In this document: positions 23,177-35,861 of the stretch, piece by piece
Layout of the letters: every line of letters starts with the position of its first letter
How positions within the stretch are numbered: the stretch's first letter is position 1
NCBI RefSeq assembly: GCF_022539665.2
Contig: NC_081337.1
Location: 3,014,679 to 3,078,678, forward strand
Origin: Daphnia carinata
Taxonomy: Eukaryota > Arthropoda > Branchiopoda > Diplostraca > Daphniidae
Direction of reading: 5' to 3'
Length of the DNA: 64,000 bases
Notes under the pieces: model-generated
The model's input: only the letters and a program-made list of their open reading frames with translations
Told to the model about the DNA's origin: nothing
The model's database searches: none
Made by a program: the position numbers and the translations under genes

Positions 23177-26100
23177 TTAGTCGAGAAATCCAGTTTTGAT
23201 GAGTTTCTCCAAGAAGAATTTGACATCGCCCAGTTCAGCGTCTTTAATCCCCAACGAAGCCAATGCCGTCATGTCGCCGCTCTGGATGCCGGCGAAAATC
23301 GATCGCAAATGTTCCAAGTCCGAGCGCATTAGACGCAACGCGCTCCCGAAATCGCCGATGGTCTGAGATTCTGTTTTTTGAAATGACGGAAATAAGATTA
23401 AATGCTTGTTTGAATTGAATTATTATAAGACCTGAAAGGGCGATGGCGACGCGCTCGACGCCTCCCAAAGGTTCCAGCGCGTTACGAGCTTTTGCACCGA
23501 AAAGCTTCTCGAGGAAATCCGGTCCGTGGCTACTGATTAGGGCTTGCAGGAAGCTGGCCGTTTCTTCGACAGGAGGTCGTTTGGCTTTTATGACAGATTG
23601 TTTAGACAAGCAATAAAAAAATTGAATAGAGACATTATTGGTTTTCACACGCCATCTAGTGAAGAAGATTTCAACAGTCAAAAAATTCGCTGCCATCTAG
23701 AGAAAGGATTGAACTACAAATAAAACTATTCATACAGCCATCTAGCGGAGATAAAATCAAAAAATTTAAATGACTATTTCAGATCCAAAGTTAACAATGG
23801 TAACTTGATAGTTCTGTTTCAACTTTGTTTTAAATTGTAAAAGTATCGAATGAAGTTTGCTACTCATTAAGTTGAAGCCCGATTTTGTTGTTTCAGACAT
23901 CTTTCCCAATTACCGGCACAACTAGAGTTTCTTTTTCGAAGTTAAGATTTCTGCATCAGAGGACAGACCCAACTATGGCCTTTAAGTTTTAACTATGCAA
24001 AAGCAGTAAACTTTGATTCCGAGTTACACGAATGCCGTTTCCCTTTCTTTAACATGCAAAGAAAACTAAATCGGTAGAACTATGCTTGCTACTGTGCACA
24101 TCAAGAACTAATTCGACAGCTAGCAATTCCCCTCAGTTATATACACAGATAAAACCTAACATGTGTAGACTGCCACTAACGTGATAATGATGAAGCTCCT
24201 TGTGCAACCCGGACACGAACTACAGTGCTCCCATCAAGTTAGGAAATAAAAAGAAATCAAACTGAAAGAGAGATCACAGCGCACACAGCATATACATAGT
24301 TCTCTTTGACCTAAAAAGCCAAAGGCATCACTTTGCGTGTCTGTGTGTGACGTACGTCAATGGTCAAGCGCTGCGCTTTCGGTAGCTGAGAAACGTGCCT
24401 GAATTGCGATATTGTACTCTTCTAACATCTTTTTGTCGACATCTATCAACTTCGATCATAGGAAAAATAGCTCTACTTAGAAAGAAATACATATAATACT
24501 AACCTGCAGTGCAGAGGCGAAGATCTTCGTCGTATCTATTCGAGTTGAATAGTGTTTTGGTTTTTCCAAAGGTACATAACAAAATGTATGAATTAAGAGT
24601 TAAAGAAAATAACATTTATACGTAATTATATTTTTGATTACCCGTCGGGACAGTCGGCAGCTCCGTCGCACAAATACTGAATTGAAATGCAGGCTCCATC
24701 GCCGGGGCATTTGAATGGCTCGTACGGGTGACAAGGTTCACCTAGAAATACACGAACGTCAATATCAAATCCAGAAAATTCAATCAGAACATAAAGAGCG
24801 TACACTTCGAGCTTTGTTCTCATCAATTGGGAAGATTTAATAAGCACATTATTTAATAAATAAGTTTTGTAAAAGAGTCCCTTCAAATCTACCAAGTTTG
24901 TACTTCTCTACGGAGAAAGGGTTTCCTTTGGTCGAGTAAGAAAGAAGCCCAAACACGATCCTATACATTTTACTGCGTAAAAGCCTGCGATCCAATACAA
25001 ATGCATTCTGCGAAAGCGATAAAAACTGATCTCTTTTAGCCGTAAAGCTCTAGATTTACTATGTAGAAATCGTTTCGCAACGATACTTGGAGAAACGAAG
25101 AGAATCTTCAATGACGTGTACCGCATTCGTTTCAATTTCCGGTCGATGGCAATCAAACTTCTTTTGATTTAAAAGGGTACACTTTGGTGTGCTGTTTTGC
25201 ACATCTATCAGATGGTACCTGACACCTGAACCGCCTTTCTGTCTTTGTTAAATTTATTACCCTGTTATAACGTCCTTGTTTAACTACATTGTAAAACATT
25301 GCACGCACACGTTCTGCTTAACCAATTGGGTCGTTTCGGGAAAATGTCACGAACGCGAGCAGACATCATATCTTTTTAGAGGAAAAAAAAAAAAGAACGT
25401 CACGGCTTTTTATGATACGGTTTCAGATCCCGACGAACCCACCCACAAAAGATGTTGAACTATAACAACCTTTTGACTGACACACGACGTTGTAGAGGAA
25501 AGCGGATAGATGAATACCACACACAGCGGGGATCAAAAGGCTTTTTCATTATTATCGCTACGTCGTTCAATATATACACGAAGTGTGAAAATCAAAAGCG
25601 AAGGGGGAAATCGTGTAGGAAAATTCATTGAAAATGTCGGCTATGTCTTGCGATTACATTGCATAGCACACGACATGCACAGCTTACAGACATACCCCCT
25701 GTCAGCTTTTAGAAAAATATTTTTAGAAAATATCAGCTCCTTAGAAAGGCGTTGCGGTCTTGCGTGTTTAGTCGATATTGAATGTCAGCACGGCCTTAGC
25801 AAATCATTTATAAAAATGTCAAAAAGTTTTTACGAAAACAAATTCTCTTCAAGGAAAATAAAAAATAAATTCCGTGACGGTGACGGGCGTTTAAACGCCC
25901 ACTGAATACTAAATGATTTGATCGCATCAGGTAGCCACGCCCTGTTCACCTCTCCAGATACAACAAAGAGATGCAAACGTAATCGTATTGTGTAACACGA
26001 TGTCGAAGACAAACTGAGAAAAATGCTCCTCGCGTTTTTGCATACATTTCAGAACGTGCCTCAGTTGCATTATCGATCAATTTACGCTGATTGAATGACG

Positions 26101-27324
26101 TTGGCTCCTGTATAAACAGGTCCCTGCAGATATTTGGACTCTAACGTGACTTCTTATTAACATTTCTTTTTTTTTTCCGTAAAAGTTAAGATCAAGAATT
26201 TGTTTTTCCTGCATAAAATTATCTCGCATTTTACTACAACAGAAGTGCACTAGAATATTTAAAATAATAATAAAGAAAAGGGTCTACATATCGAAGGGAT
26301 TTGTTATTAGATATCGTTGCGCAGCACAACATAATATTTGATATTGGGAGCTACTCGAGTATATCCATCTACTATTTCTTTTTAAAAAAAAGGTACATGT
26401 GATATTGCGGAGTTACGTTATAATGCCGGCACGCATCGTTATCTCCTTAATCATAAATGTGTCAAGTGTTGCGAGAGGTACATAAACAAGAGCCGCGTAT
26501 AATAACGCTCTTGTATTGCCCCCAACTGCATCATTTATTTTGCGCATTACAAAAAGGATTTTTTCTTCTCCTACGCATAGACTCCTTTTGTTTGCTAAAT
26601 ATTTTCAAAACGGTGCATTTCTCATGAACGGATGAGGAAAAGGACACGCCCGCCTGACCTTTTTTTTTAAGTGCTCAGATTCGTCCAGGACACGCTATGG
26701 TGCATTCTTCATATCGCCTATAACTTACGATCAATCAAAGATGAAGGTCTCTTTTTTGTTGTTTGAATCATCACCTGCTCGTGTTTCAGGACTTTTTTTT
26801 ATAGCTTAACTTAGCTTTTAACACATTTCACCATCTCCAGCTGTTTGTTGCTATTGCGTGACTCTCACGGACGAGAAGGCTTGTTTTTTTTAAATGACTC
26901 AACACAACGAAAAAGACGGCCTTTTCGAGTATACGGATATGTTCGATCGTAAACTTTTACTCAATAACAGACACACTCGATGTGCCTTTGCTTTATTATT
27001 TTTGCTTGTTTGATGTTTTGGAACGAGTTTGTTGGGCGTGGCTGCTACCTGGGTATAATAGGTCCCTGTCTACCATTCATGTAGTGCACGATTCGATATC
27101 ACGGAAAATAAAAAAAAAAAAATAATAATAAAAAAAAAAAAAAACTTACCAGCTCGTTTGAAGCTTCGGTGTTTTTGATCGAGTAATTTCATCAGGTCGA
27201 TAGCATCGCCACTGCCAGCTAACATGGTGGTTATCATGAGTACAGCCAGCGAGAGACGCAACGCCAGGTGAGTCCTCGAGGATGAAGACGTCGAATCGAT
27301 CACGCCCATTTTTACAGCCATCAT
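23177..27324 (-). CDS. Prohormone-4 (IDLSRF-like) neuropeptide precursor with LDLR-A domain
   Basis: This is a secreted neuropeptide precursor of the arthropod prohormone-4 family. Exons are 27150-27324, 24642-24741, 24504-24535, 23432-23584 and 23177-23370, giving 217 residues. A hydrophobic signal sequence spans about 18-41 (LALRLSLAVLMITTMLAG). The candidate peptide IDLMKLLDQKHRSF (42-55) is closed by the dibasic KR at 56-57. An LDL-receptor class A module with six cysteines (62, 70, 76, 83, 89, 100) contains the family-typical CISIQYLCDGAADC. After KR at 104-105 comes the conserved C-terminal block (RPPVEETASFLQ to GDVKFFLEKLIKTGFLD). The peptide keeps IDL but diverges from the insect IDLSRFYGH. 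Intron 1 is ~2.4 kb (24742-27149) with A-rich runs at its 5' end and no other gene seen inside. Intron 3 holds three CTCF-like motifs. Confidence 0.92.
23650..23749. promoter_or_regulatory. Three CTCF-like motifs in prohormone-4 intron 3
   Basis: CGCCATCTAGTGA (23650), TGCCATCTAGAGA (23691) and AGCCATCTAGCGG (23736) lie within 100 bp in one orientation. Each resembles the reverse complement of the CTCF core (TGCCMYCTRGTGG). Their regular ~41-45 bp spacing suggests either an insulator cluster or a short degenerate repeat. Confidence 0.4.
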
Positions 27325-30300
27325 TTATTTGCTTTCTTTGTGTGTGTCAGATTTGTATGGTGGGAGACACGAATAGGTGAGCTAGTGGATAGTAAACAAA
27401 AAATCAATGAGATAATTAGATAAGTGCATACACCATCGCTAATTAAAAATAAACTGATGAATAATTAAAACGTAACAGTTCGTTATTTGAATAGAAAATA
27501 GTTCACCCCCGCAAACAACTTCAGACTAATATGATAAGATAATGGATTAGTAATTCCAATCTGCGATGGATAGTTAAGACGTAGACTTTTCTGCACTTTC
27601 TGAAGAACGTTAAAGTTCAAGTTTTACGGGAGTCTGTAATGTTTATAAAGGTATAACGCAAATCCCAGGGAGAACGTGATAATTGAAGACGAAAGGTCAA
27701 ACGTTATGCAGGCTTCTCTCGTAAAGAAAAGGTAAAATTGTAAATGAAGAAAAAGAGCATTGAACAATCGTGAACCGATTTGGGGGCAAAAATCCCATGG
27801 GTCACATATCTTGCGTATTGCAGAACATTTGAAACTTATTCAACATGCACAAGTTACTTCCCCACTAGAAACTGGACAAAAAATAAAATGAATAAAATAA
27901 AAGGGTAAAACAAGAAAGTGAAAAGCCAGGTAAAAGAAAAGAGGATTGAATAAACAGCAAGACGTAAAATTGCACGCGTCCCTATTGAATTTGCAATGAA
28001 AATGGAGAATCCCTTTTGATGTCTAGCCTTTGAAAATAGCATTAACTTTAGTGCAACGTACCTGCCTTTTTTTTTGAATTCGACAAGGTAGACAAATTCC
28101 AATTTTCAAAAGATTTTTTGTTTTAAAAAAATCGGCGGGACTCGCGTTCGGTCAGTACGCGCAGCTACAAATGGAAGAAAACATCTTCTTTGGTTGGACC
28201 TCTCCTTTTATAGACAGGAGCTCACATTTTATTACAAAGTGGTGCAGGTGTAGTGCTGCGCAATGCGCCGGAACCACAATTCCTCCGCGCCGCCCACTGC
28301 CGTACGTCTTTACTAAAATGATCACATCCAATTCTATACTGTTTCAACGAATGACGTTTCAGCAGAGAAATAAGAACGAAAAAAAACTAAAATAAATTAC
28401 TTCTTTAAGATTTCATGTGCTGCGCGTGCCCGAGTGGTCACGTCGTCATGGAGAGCAACTTGCATCTATCAAAATTGAAGTGACTGGCAGCTGGAGATAT
28501 ATCACGGATCCTCTTGTATTAATCATCATATCGTGACTATATGAAGATAAATTTGGGTTTTTTTTTGCTGCTGCAACGAGTTCACCTAAAAACCGGAAGT
28601 TTGGAAATGATTTAGATTAAACTTTATTTGTTATTAGCTTTGGCATCTTACTCCTTATTTTCTCTGCAATAGAATAAAGTGCAGGGCAATTTCAGATATA
28701 CAGAGGGAGGGCATCCAACCGTATCAGATATACCTGGCCCAATGTATAGACTACTTAATGGTCCGTTACAATTCGGTGACATATGTGGCCGTCTTTGCTG
28801 CTATATATCGCCTCACCTCCATTCCACATTCTCCTACAGTACATCCGATATCCATTTAGAAGAAGAAGAGGTACTCTTGTGAACCGTTGGCTTATTATAT
28901 GAGCTGGGAGACAGCGAATTCCTGCTGCTATAAAGTTAAGAAAAAAAAAAAAAAAAAAAAAAGAGAGCTGTGACTTTTCTCCGGCAAAAGCATTTCTCGA
29001 ATTTCCGGCGCAATCAACGGATAGCCTGTAATGAAATGATAAAGACGCACATATAGAGGCATAAAGGCAATAATACAGTGAATGATTTACCTATCACAAG
29101 ATATCAACGTCATATCCTGCACATAGTGACACTTGAGCTTTGGCCATCGTCGCGTTTGACCCGTTTTAAGTCATATCATCATCGTCCTATAGAAATAGAT
29201 AGAGACTGTATATACGTACGGATGCCTCATGTTACCGTTATATATTCCCACTTGGCATGGTGGATGTTCCAGACCCATTAGGATCAGTCGGTTGGTGATA
29301 CGCTGGCGGCTAGATCCCATTATAAGACTTTTTTTTCTTCCCTTTTTCTTGTTTATAAAACATTTCTGTGTATCTTCTCTGACTTCTTTTAACTCTCGCA
29401 GTAAGACGACGCCTATGAAACAGCCAGTTGTAGTGTCGATCGATATTCAGACACGATGATATCAGTAGCACAGTAGAACCTGGAAGAAGAAGAAATCAGT
29501 TCAAGAATCCGAAATGTACAAGATCTGTTGAAACAAATGTGTAAAGAATTTATGACATGGAAATCCCAAATTCTTTTTTTTTTAATGGTGTTCTTTCATC
29601 CGAATGTAACAGGGCCGCAAGCTTCACAAGCGAAATCACGCGTTGGATGTATCTATTTGTAATAATGTGGCGCATTGTTGTGTTTCGTCTTACTTCTTAT
29701 TCCGTGTTCCGTAACACGTTTGTTATGTATAAGTAACAGAAGGATAGGGCCTCTGGCTTTTAGACAACTACAGCATAACGAATAATGGATGTGTTCTACT
29801 GAAAAACCTTTACGGAAAATCATTTAAAGAAAATTTAAGACCATCTTCTTGGAGGATAGATTATTCATATTTTTCTATTGCCACTTGGATTATGCAAATA
29901 GATGTCCCGTGATGATCAGTTATATTGTGCCCCTTCTAGGAAATTTGACTAAAGCTTTCGGTTTTCCAAAAGCTTTCGAAGTCAAAGAGATTCAAGGGAA
30001 TCAAATATCAACAAACATTTTTTTTGTGTGGACTAAATCGACCTCATTATCCTACACATCAATTAATAAACATTGAAGTCTTTTCCTGCCTAACAAACTA
30101 ATTCCACCCTGGTACGCCGATGGGTGTGTAACCGTAGATTACGATGCCCAGGTGTGACAGAAATGGGCGTTTCGTCATTGATCAAAAGTTCATTTGTGCA
30201 GCCGGCTTATGTGTAGATCCAACTTGGCTTTTGGGCTTATGTTTATGCTATAACCCTAAGAGGGAAGTCAAAGCTTTTCGTCTTACTACTTAATATATGA

Positions 30301-31803
30301 AATGACAGCGAGATGATTGTTGCGTACCCACGCATAGATTTATTTAATAAGTAACTGCTAATGTGCTGTAAAAACACAGGCTATCTCGTGGAAGTAATTA
30401 AATTAAAATTTCGCTGAAATTCTGTTGCCACTTTCAATCAATAGAACGTGAAGGTCAAAATGGCCTTACACATATTGATTAGTTTTGCTTCTTTGATGTT
30501 AGCCCTTTGATCTATTTAGAAGGAAGAGGTTCATACCTGCTCAGGTGTAATACCATGAAGTCCTTGTTCGATATGATGCCTTTTAGTAACAGTGAAAGTT
30601 GAAGGATTCCCGGCTTCTAGGATAACGACGGTAACTGCAATAAGAATAAAAATAAAACATTCGTTAATTCCTCATATGTAAATATTGCTCAAAAATAATT
30701 TCTCAACTGGAGGTCTTAATTAAGCATGCAATATTTATTTTTGCTGGTAAGTATTCTAGTCGATTTGCATGTTTTTTACGACTGCAGTGCCCTTATTAAG
30801 ATTACGCAATTAGAATCAAGACATAAAAAGAATGGACATTTCAAGGCAGGCGTAACTATAATCGTTTTTTAAATATTCAACAGCCATGGGCTTGTTACTG
30901 GACTCATCCGCGTTGTATCCAGTAATAGCATCGGATTCAAAAGAGGTAATAACTGAAATAAGTTTGAAATTTAATTACACAGAATCCCCCACTTCAAAAA
31001 ATGTCAAGGAAGAATGACGTCGGAATGGATTAAAAATATACATCTTTTCCAAACACAAATCTTGGTTTTAAAACTTGAACGTGTATCCCTGCAAAGAGTG
31101 TTTCAAAACGCAACTATTTTTCTGTAGATAAATACAAGGAGTTAAGGGAAAGGTATACTAGGGGACAAATCATGTAAAAAATGCATTAAACAAGCCGATT
31201 AGAAATAGCTAGACATCTATATTTTGTCGCCGTTGTATATTATTCAGTTATCGTATCATGTTCGTATTAAATCGATAACATGACAAGATTGTCCTATAAA
31301 ATTCAACGGAGGGGGACTACGAAAACACGACTGTCATTCGACACTTGAAATAACGATTTAGGGGCTGTTAAAATGCTGACTGTGTTTGGCCTCTCCGATG
31401 TCAATCTGTACTGATATAGGTACACACTTCTTTATGGACATGGCACACGTGTCTTGATTTTCCACGTATTTCTCAGAGTAGCTCGAGTGAAAGACCTTAG
31501 ACGGTGTTTTAACGTTACCTGACGAATTCATGAAATCAATTAAGAAAGTAAAAAGGCATTTACATTTCATCCGTTTTAATCTCCTGGTGGCAAATACGAA
31601 ACGATTGACAAGTATGCATTTAAAGTGCCCAATTGTAAATGTGGCATGGCATCAACATACGGTTATTTTCGAAACACTCTGCACTGTCCTTGCTAAATAT
31701 TACGCAATTAAACAAGTCGACTTATAAAAGCTGAATGTTTCAAGAGAATTTAACTAGTCCTGATTCAACCAACCGCTGGAAGAAGGGAAACTAGCAGGAG
31801 AAA
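27325..31803. other. Gene-poor region with a few exon-like segments
   Basis: This 4.5 kb separates the prohormone-4 start from the fasciclin gene. It contains homopolymer runs (A-run near 28941-28963) and no recognised gene. Exon-like minus-strand segments near 30.5-31.5 kb are listed separately. Confidence 0.4.
30537..31512 (-). CDS. Possible exons of an unrecognised gene
   Basis: Three open segments have credible acceptor sites. 30537-30634 reads TVVILEAGNPSTFTVTKRHH and more, with a donor at its 3' end. One starts at 30952 and reads ITSFESDAITGYNADESSNK. 31358-31512 reads NVKTPSKVFHSSYSEKYVEN and ends at a TAA. I match them to no family and they do not assemble into one phase-consistent gene. 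They could be a small or fast-evolving gene, alternative exons, or chance. Confidence 0.18.
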
Positions 31804-33141
31804 ATGAAGTTGCTAATTATTTCTGTCCTCTTGACCGCTGCTTCAGCCCAAATTTTCAATTCTACAAATTACCCCAATTATTCCTCATCCGTAAGAAAGT
31901 CAAAAGTTGCCTGAAAATAATTTCATGCCTCTACAGTTCAACTTTGATTTTATGTAGGAAAATAATTGCAACACTCTTCTAACAGTTTTGGAAAACAGGG
32001 GGTTGACGACTTTTCTCGGTTTGCTGATCGAAACGGACCGGGATTCAATTCTTCAAGGGCGTGGTATGTAAATTTGTTTCAAAGCAAGCTTGTAGTGCGT
32101 GAATCAAGATGACAATTAAAAGTGCTAAAAGTAAAGTTTTACTCTAGAATCCTTTACCATATTTGCGCCTACGAACGAAGCATTTGAAGCTATTGACTCA
32201 AAAGTACTTCAAATGATTCTAAATAGTCCCGATTTGCTGAGCCAGATTATTCCATATCACATTGTCCCCATTGACGTCTCGCCCACGTGGATTTCTTCTC
32301 TTTTGTTTGAATATTACTTGCCCACAGTGCAAGGAGAGGTTCCATTACGTATAGACATGTATCGTAAAAAAGGCTCTTCATTCGTTTCCGGAGAGGTATT
32401 GACAATTTCTATTCTCAATTCTATTTTTTTTAAATTTGGTTATCCTATTTTAGATAGTTACCGTCAATGGGGCGCTGATTTTCGATTCTCTGCAAGTGTG
32501 TAACGGCTACGTATACTTCATCGAAAAAGTTCTCAATCCTCGTTATTTGGCACCCGATAACACACAAATTGAAGTACTGAAAAACAATGGTTTCACGACA
32601 GCACTAAAGATCTTCGAAATTCTTGGCTTAAAACCAGAAGTAAACAATTTCTGTAAGTTTCGGTTACTCCTTTGCTCCTTACATTTAACATTACATTCGC
32701 TACACAGAAGACTGACTTACCTCATTCCATTTCTTTTTTTTGTGTCGTAACAGTCCGTTACGAAACTTTTTTTGCTCCAACCGATAAAGCATTCGCAGCT
32801 CTCCCTCCTGGTACTCTTGAATCACTTCTTGCCGACCCAAATGCACTATCAAAACTACTTGGAAATCATTTTATTTCTGGTACGTTCTACACACGTGGTC
32901 TCGTGTCTGGACCTGTCCGCACCTACTCTGGCCTAACTGTTGAGGTTGAAGTGATTCCCGGTAGGTGATCAAATTTGACACAATTTACACACACACATCA
33001 ATTGCACATTCATTTTGGCAACGTTGCTCTTTTTTCCGCAAATTAGGAGGCGCCATATTCGGCAATGCCAATGTTATTCTTCCTGATCTCACAGATGCGC
33101 AAGGAGTTATTCATGGCATCGATGCTGTGATTCTCGGCTAA
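31804..33141 (+). CDS. Secreted protein with two fasciclin (FAS1) domains
   Basis: FAS1 domains mediate extracellular adhesion; small secreted ones resemble periostin/TGFBI relatives. Exons are 31804-31890, 31958-32063, 32148-32395, 32454-32652, 32754-32960 and 33047-33141, giving 313 residues. Residues 1-16 are a signal peptide (MKLLIISVLLTAASA). The first FAS1 domain begins around 30 (NNCNTLLTVLENRGLTTFLG) with the H1-type FTIFAPTNEAFEAI and H2-type VTVNGALIFDSLQVCNGYVY. The second has ETFFAPTDKAFAALPPGTLE and ends ANVILPDLTDAQGVIHGIDA then VILG. There is no GPI signal or membrane segment, so it should be secreted. A poly(A) signal AATAAA is at 33189. Confidence 0.92.
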
Positions 33142-35861
33142 GCAGAATACCCACGAACATCCAGCCAACAATGTAGGATTGGTTAGCCAATAAAAAAAAC
33201 TATATCACAGTCTGATCTTTATGCAGTGGCATTTAGTGTAATTGTGAACTTGAAATAGACCGTTTTCCTATTTTCTCATTGAACATCTGTAATAACTGGT
33301 TGAAAAAAGTCTGACAAAGGAACGAACGCAATAAATAAAGCATGAAATATGAGACGTGTAAACAGTGAATGCCTCATTATCCTATAGTTTAGCCTACGCA
33401 TGGTTACTGTTAGTACTAAATCGATAGCACGATATCGTGTACACAAATGATTTGTGTTCAGTTAGCATGGTATATTTTGACCTATGCAATTCTCGTCTCC
33501 ATTGTTTTGTAATTAACGTTCTCCTTGTCAGATGCAGCGAAAGCAGACAATCGTACTTAATAGTGAAATGTCGAAAATGGAAACAAAACAAGGGTGAGCA
33601 GTGAACCCATTTTAGACATTGACCTTCGACGAGTGTTATTTCACAAGACTAGATTTCATCAAAGAGTACAAGGTACATTCAGTATTCTATTAATGGTATT
33701 GGTATTATTGGTTTAAGTTACTGAGGAACGTGTCGCACAACATGGCAAACGTATAGTGCCGTGTATCGTATTGCTAGTATAACCCATTACGTCAACCGAC
33801 TGATTCTTTATATACTATTTTCGTGAATATTCACATCGCCCAAAATTACAACTTTTGCTCCTGCAGAGGCTACATTTACAGCAATCTTTCTTCTTAACAC
33901 ATCTAATGCTGAACCAAAAGCTTAGAATTGCTGATTTAAAAAAACTATTTCATGGTTGGCATCTTAATCTACACAGCCAAAGATATCCAAACTGGTTGTG
34001 CAAATCTGGTCTACATTCGTGCTTCTCCCACCAAAATTTTTTAAACCACAATTTGTTTGTTCTAATCTAAAACTTTTATTCAATTTTCTCTGCAACAGGC
34101 ATTGTTACGTATCGTATAAAAAGGCCGATATCGGATTGCCAGTTATGACGGAAATACAAGGAGTTTCTCAAGGAATTGCTATCCTACCCAAACTGGACTT
34201 TCTTCATCCACCCAGCAAAGAATACAAGTAGATCTGCTAGATAAATTAATACATTTATTCTAATAATCTACTAGCAGATTCCAACTAAATATAGTAAAAC
34301 ATCCTTTATGGGAGGGGAAGACAGCAAGCATTTGTCATTCGAGGATTTAGGATTAGCAAATGAATTTCTGGAAACTCTTTTTTCAAAGAACTTTTCGTTC
34401 TAAGCTGCACGCGAAGAAACTACAACTTGCGCAACTCCTCGACTAATAGGGACAGGTTCAAATGGATGACGTAACGAGTTTGATCATGAATAAAGCAATT
34501 TCTTTAAAAAATCGATACTCTCCCGTCACGAATTGTTAATGCTGGTTTGACGAACGAACACTTGACTGCTTTCAATTAAAGATCTCAAACGTTCGTTCAT
34601 TATGCTTGATCATTTGAAAAAGAAATAGTCGTAACTCATTATTTTAATTCAAAATCTTTTTCTTTCTAATCGAACTCGTCATGCGTTATCAGAAAAGAAT
34701 ACAGGTCTATTTTTCAGGCGATAATCGTTCGTGACTTTTACTGCTGTCACGTGAAAATGCCGGCTCTTTCATTCTGCACAATCCTAAAGAACTCCTGTCT
34801 CTCTTCCTCATTAGCACGAGAAGTTATGCACACTATTAAAATCCCCATCATCGCTAGTAATGTATGAATAAGAAGAAATCGCATTTCTATCCATGACGTA
34901 CGGCAGACTTAACTTATTTCCATGATGAATGGAACGGCTCAGTTCTTAGCTCCCTTTTCAACTTTTGCACTGTTTTAGCCGATGCTATTCTCTGTTCACA
35001 ATGGATCCAGCAATCAGAAGTTCTTGGTAAATGGACTCCGTTCAGGTCATTTACAGTTGCCGCCCAGTAAAACTTTTACGGGCAAACTAAGCTTAGATGG
35101 TTTGGTAGATATTAGTTAGCCAAGTGAATGAACCTGTATCTCCAAGGACTTCTGCCCATCAGCGATTGTTCCCGAAAAATCCTGACTGTTGGCAGATTGC
35201 ATCTAAGTTTTTAGTTCACTCGAAAGATATGGGCAGTACGATCGGCTAACATTTCTCAAGCTTCTGCAATAGCTAGTCCTGAATTCCGCTGAAGCTATTA
35301 AAAATTAGCTATAAAAAAATTTAAAAAATATATCCAACTAATTCTTACTAAGAATTTGTAGAACTGGAAGGCAATTGATCGTTAAGTTTCAAAGGATAAG
35401 AACAAGTTTTTCCCACTGCCAGCCATTCAACGTCTTTCCTAACTTAGATAAATGATGTTACCAGCATTTTTCGTGGGAAATTGAACATATATTTTTCTTC
35501 TAATATTCCTGAATGAAAAGGGCCGACAACAGCTTCTGCAGGAATAGGAGAGAAAAGACAAGTGAAAAACGTTTAACAAAAAATGTAATAATAATAATAA
35601 TAAAAAATGAAACACAAAAAAAAACCCGGCCAGGTCAGACTTGAAAGGTTTTTGTTTCTTTGCCCCAAACAAATCTCTTCTCCATGCTCATCGACCACCC
35701 CACATGATAAAATAACCTAATTTTCTCCGACACATCATGCACACACGCACAGGCACACGAAAAACCCTCAAATATGAAGCGGAATTCCTCCAATTTTTGT
35801 TTGTTTTATTTGACCATATTCTCCCCATCATCCACTGTTGGAATTCAATTCCAAAATTATT
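33142..35861. other. Intergenic region between the FAS1 gene and TFIIA-L
   Basis: AT-rich DNA of 2.7 kb. The FAS1 poly(A) signal is at 33189 and the TFIIA-L one (AATAAA on minus) at 35806-35811. Short plus-strand open stretches near 33.9-34.2 kb (one reads VGILIYTAKDIQTGCANLVY) have possible splice sites but I cannot support a gene. Confidence 0.4.
35806..35811 (-). terminator. Poly(A) signal of TFIIA-L
   Basis: AATAAA on the minus strand, about 50 nt past the TFIIA-L stop codon. Confidence 0.55.

Noticed and set aside
28171-28395. Plus-strand 74-codon ORF
   Set aside because: Single short frame without recognisable domain, splice sites or neighbouring exons; length is expected by chance.
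28428-28500. Possible tRNA-Ser/Leu start (GTGCCCGAGTGGTCA)
   Set aside because: Only an A-box-like match; no B box, no paired arms and no acceptor stem.
35439-35672. Minus-strand 77-codon ORF with a Phe/Leu-rich stretch
   Set aside because: It arises from T-rich runs and (TAA)n-type sequence in the TFIIA-L 3' flank; no splice or homology support.
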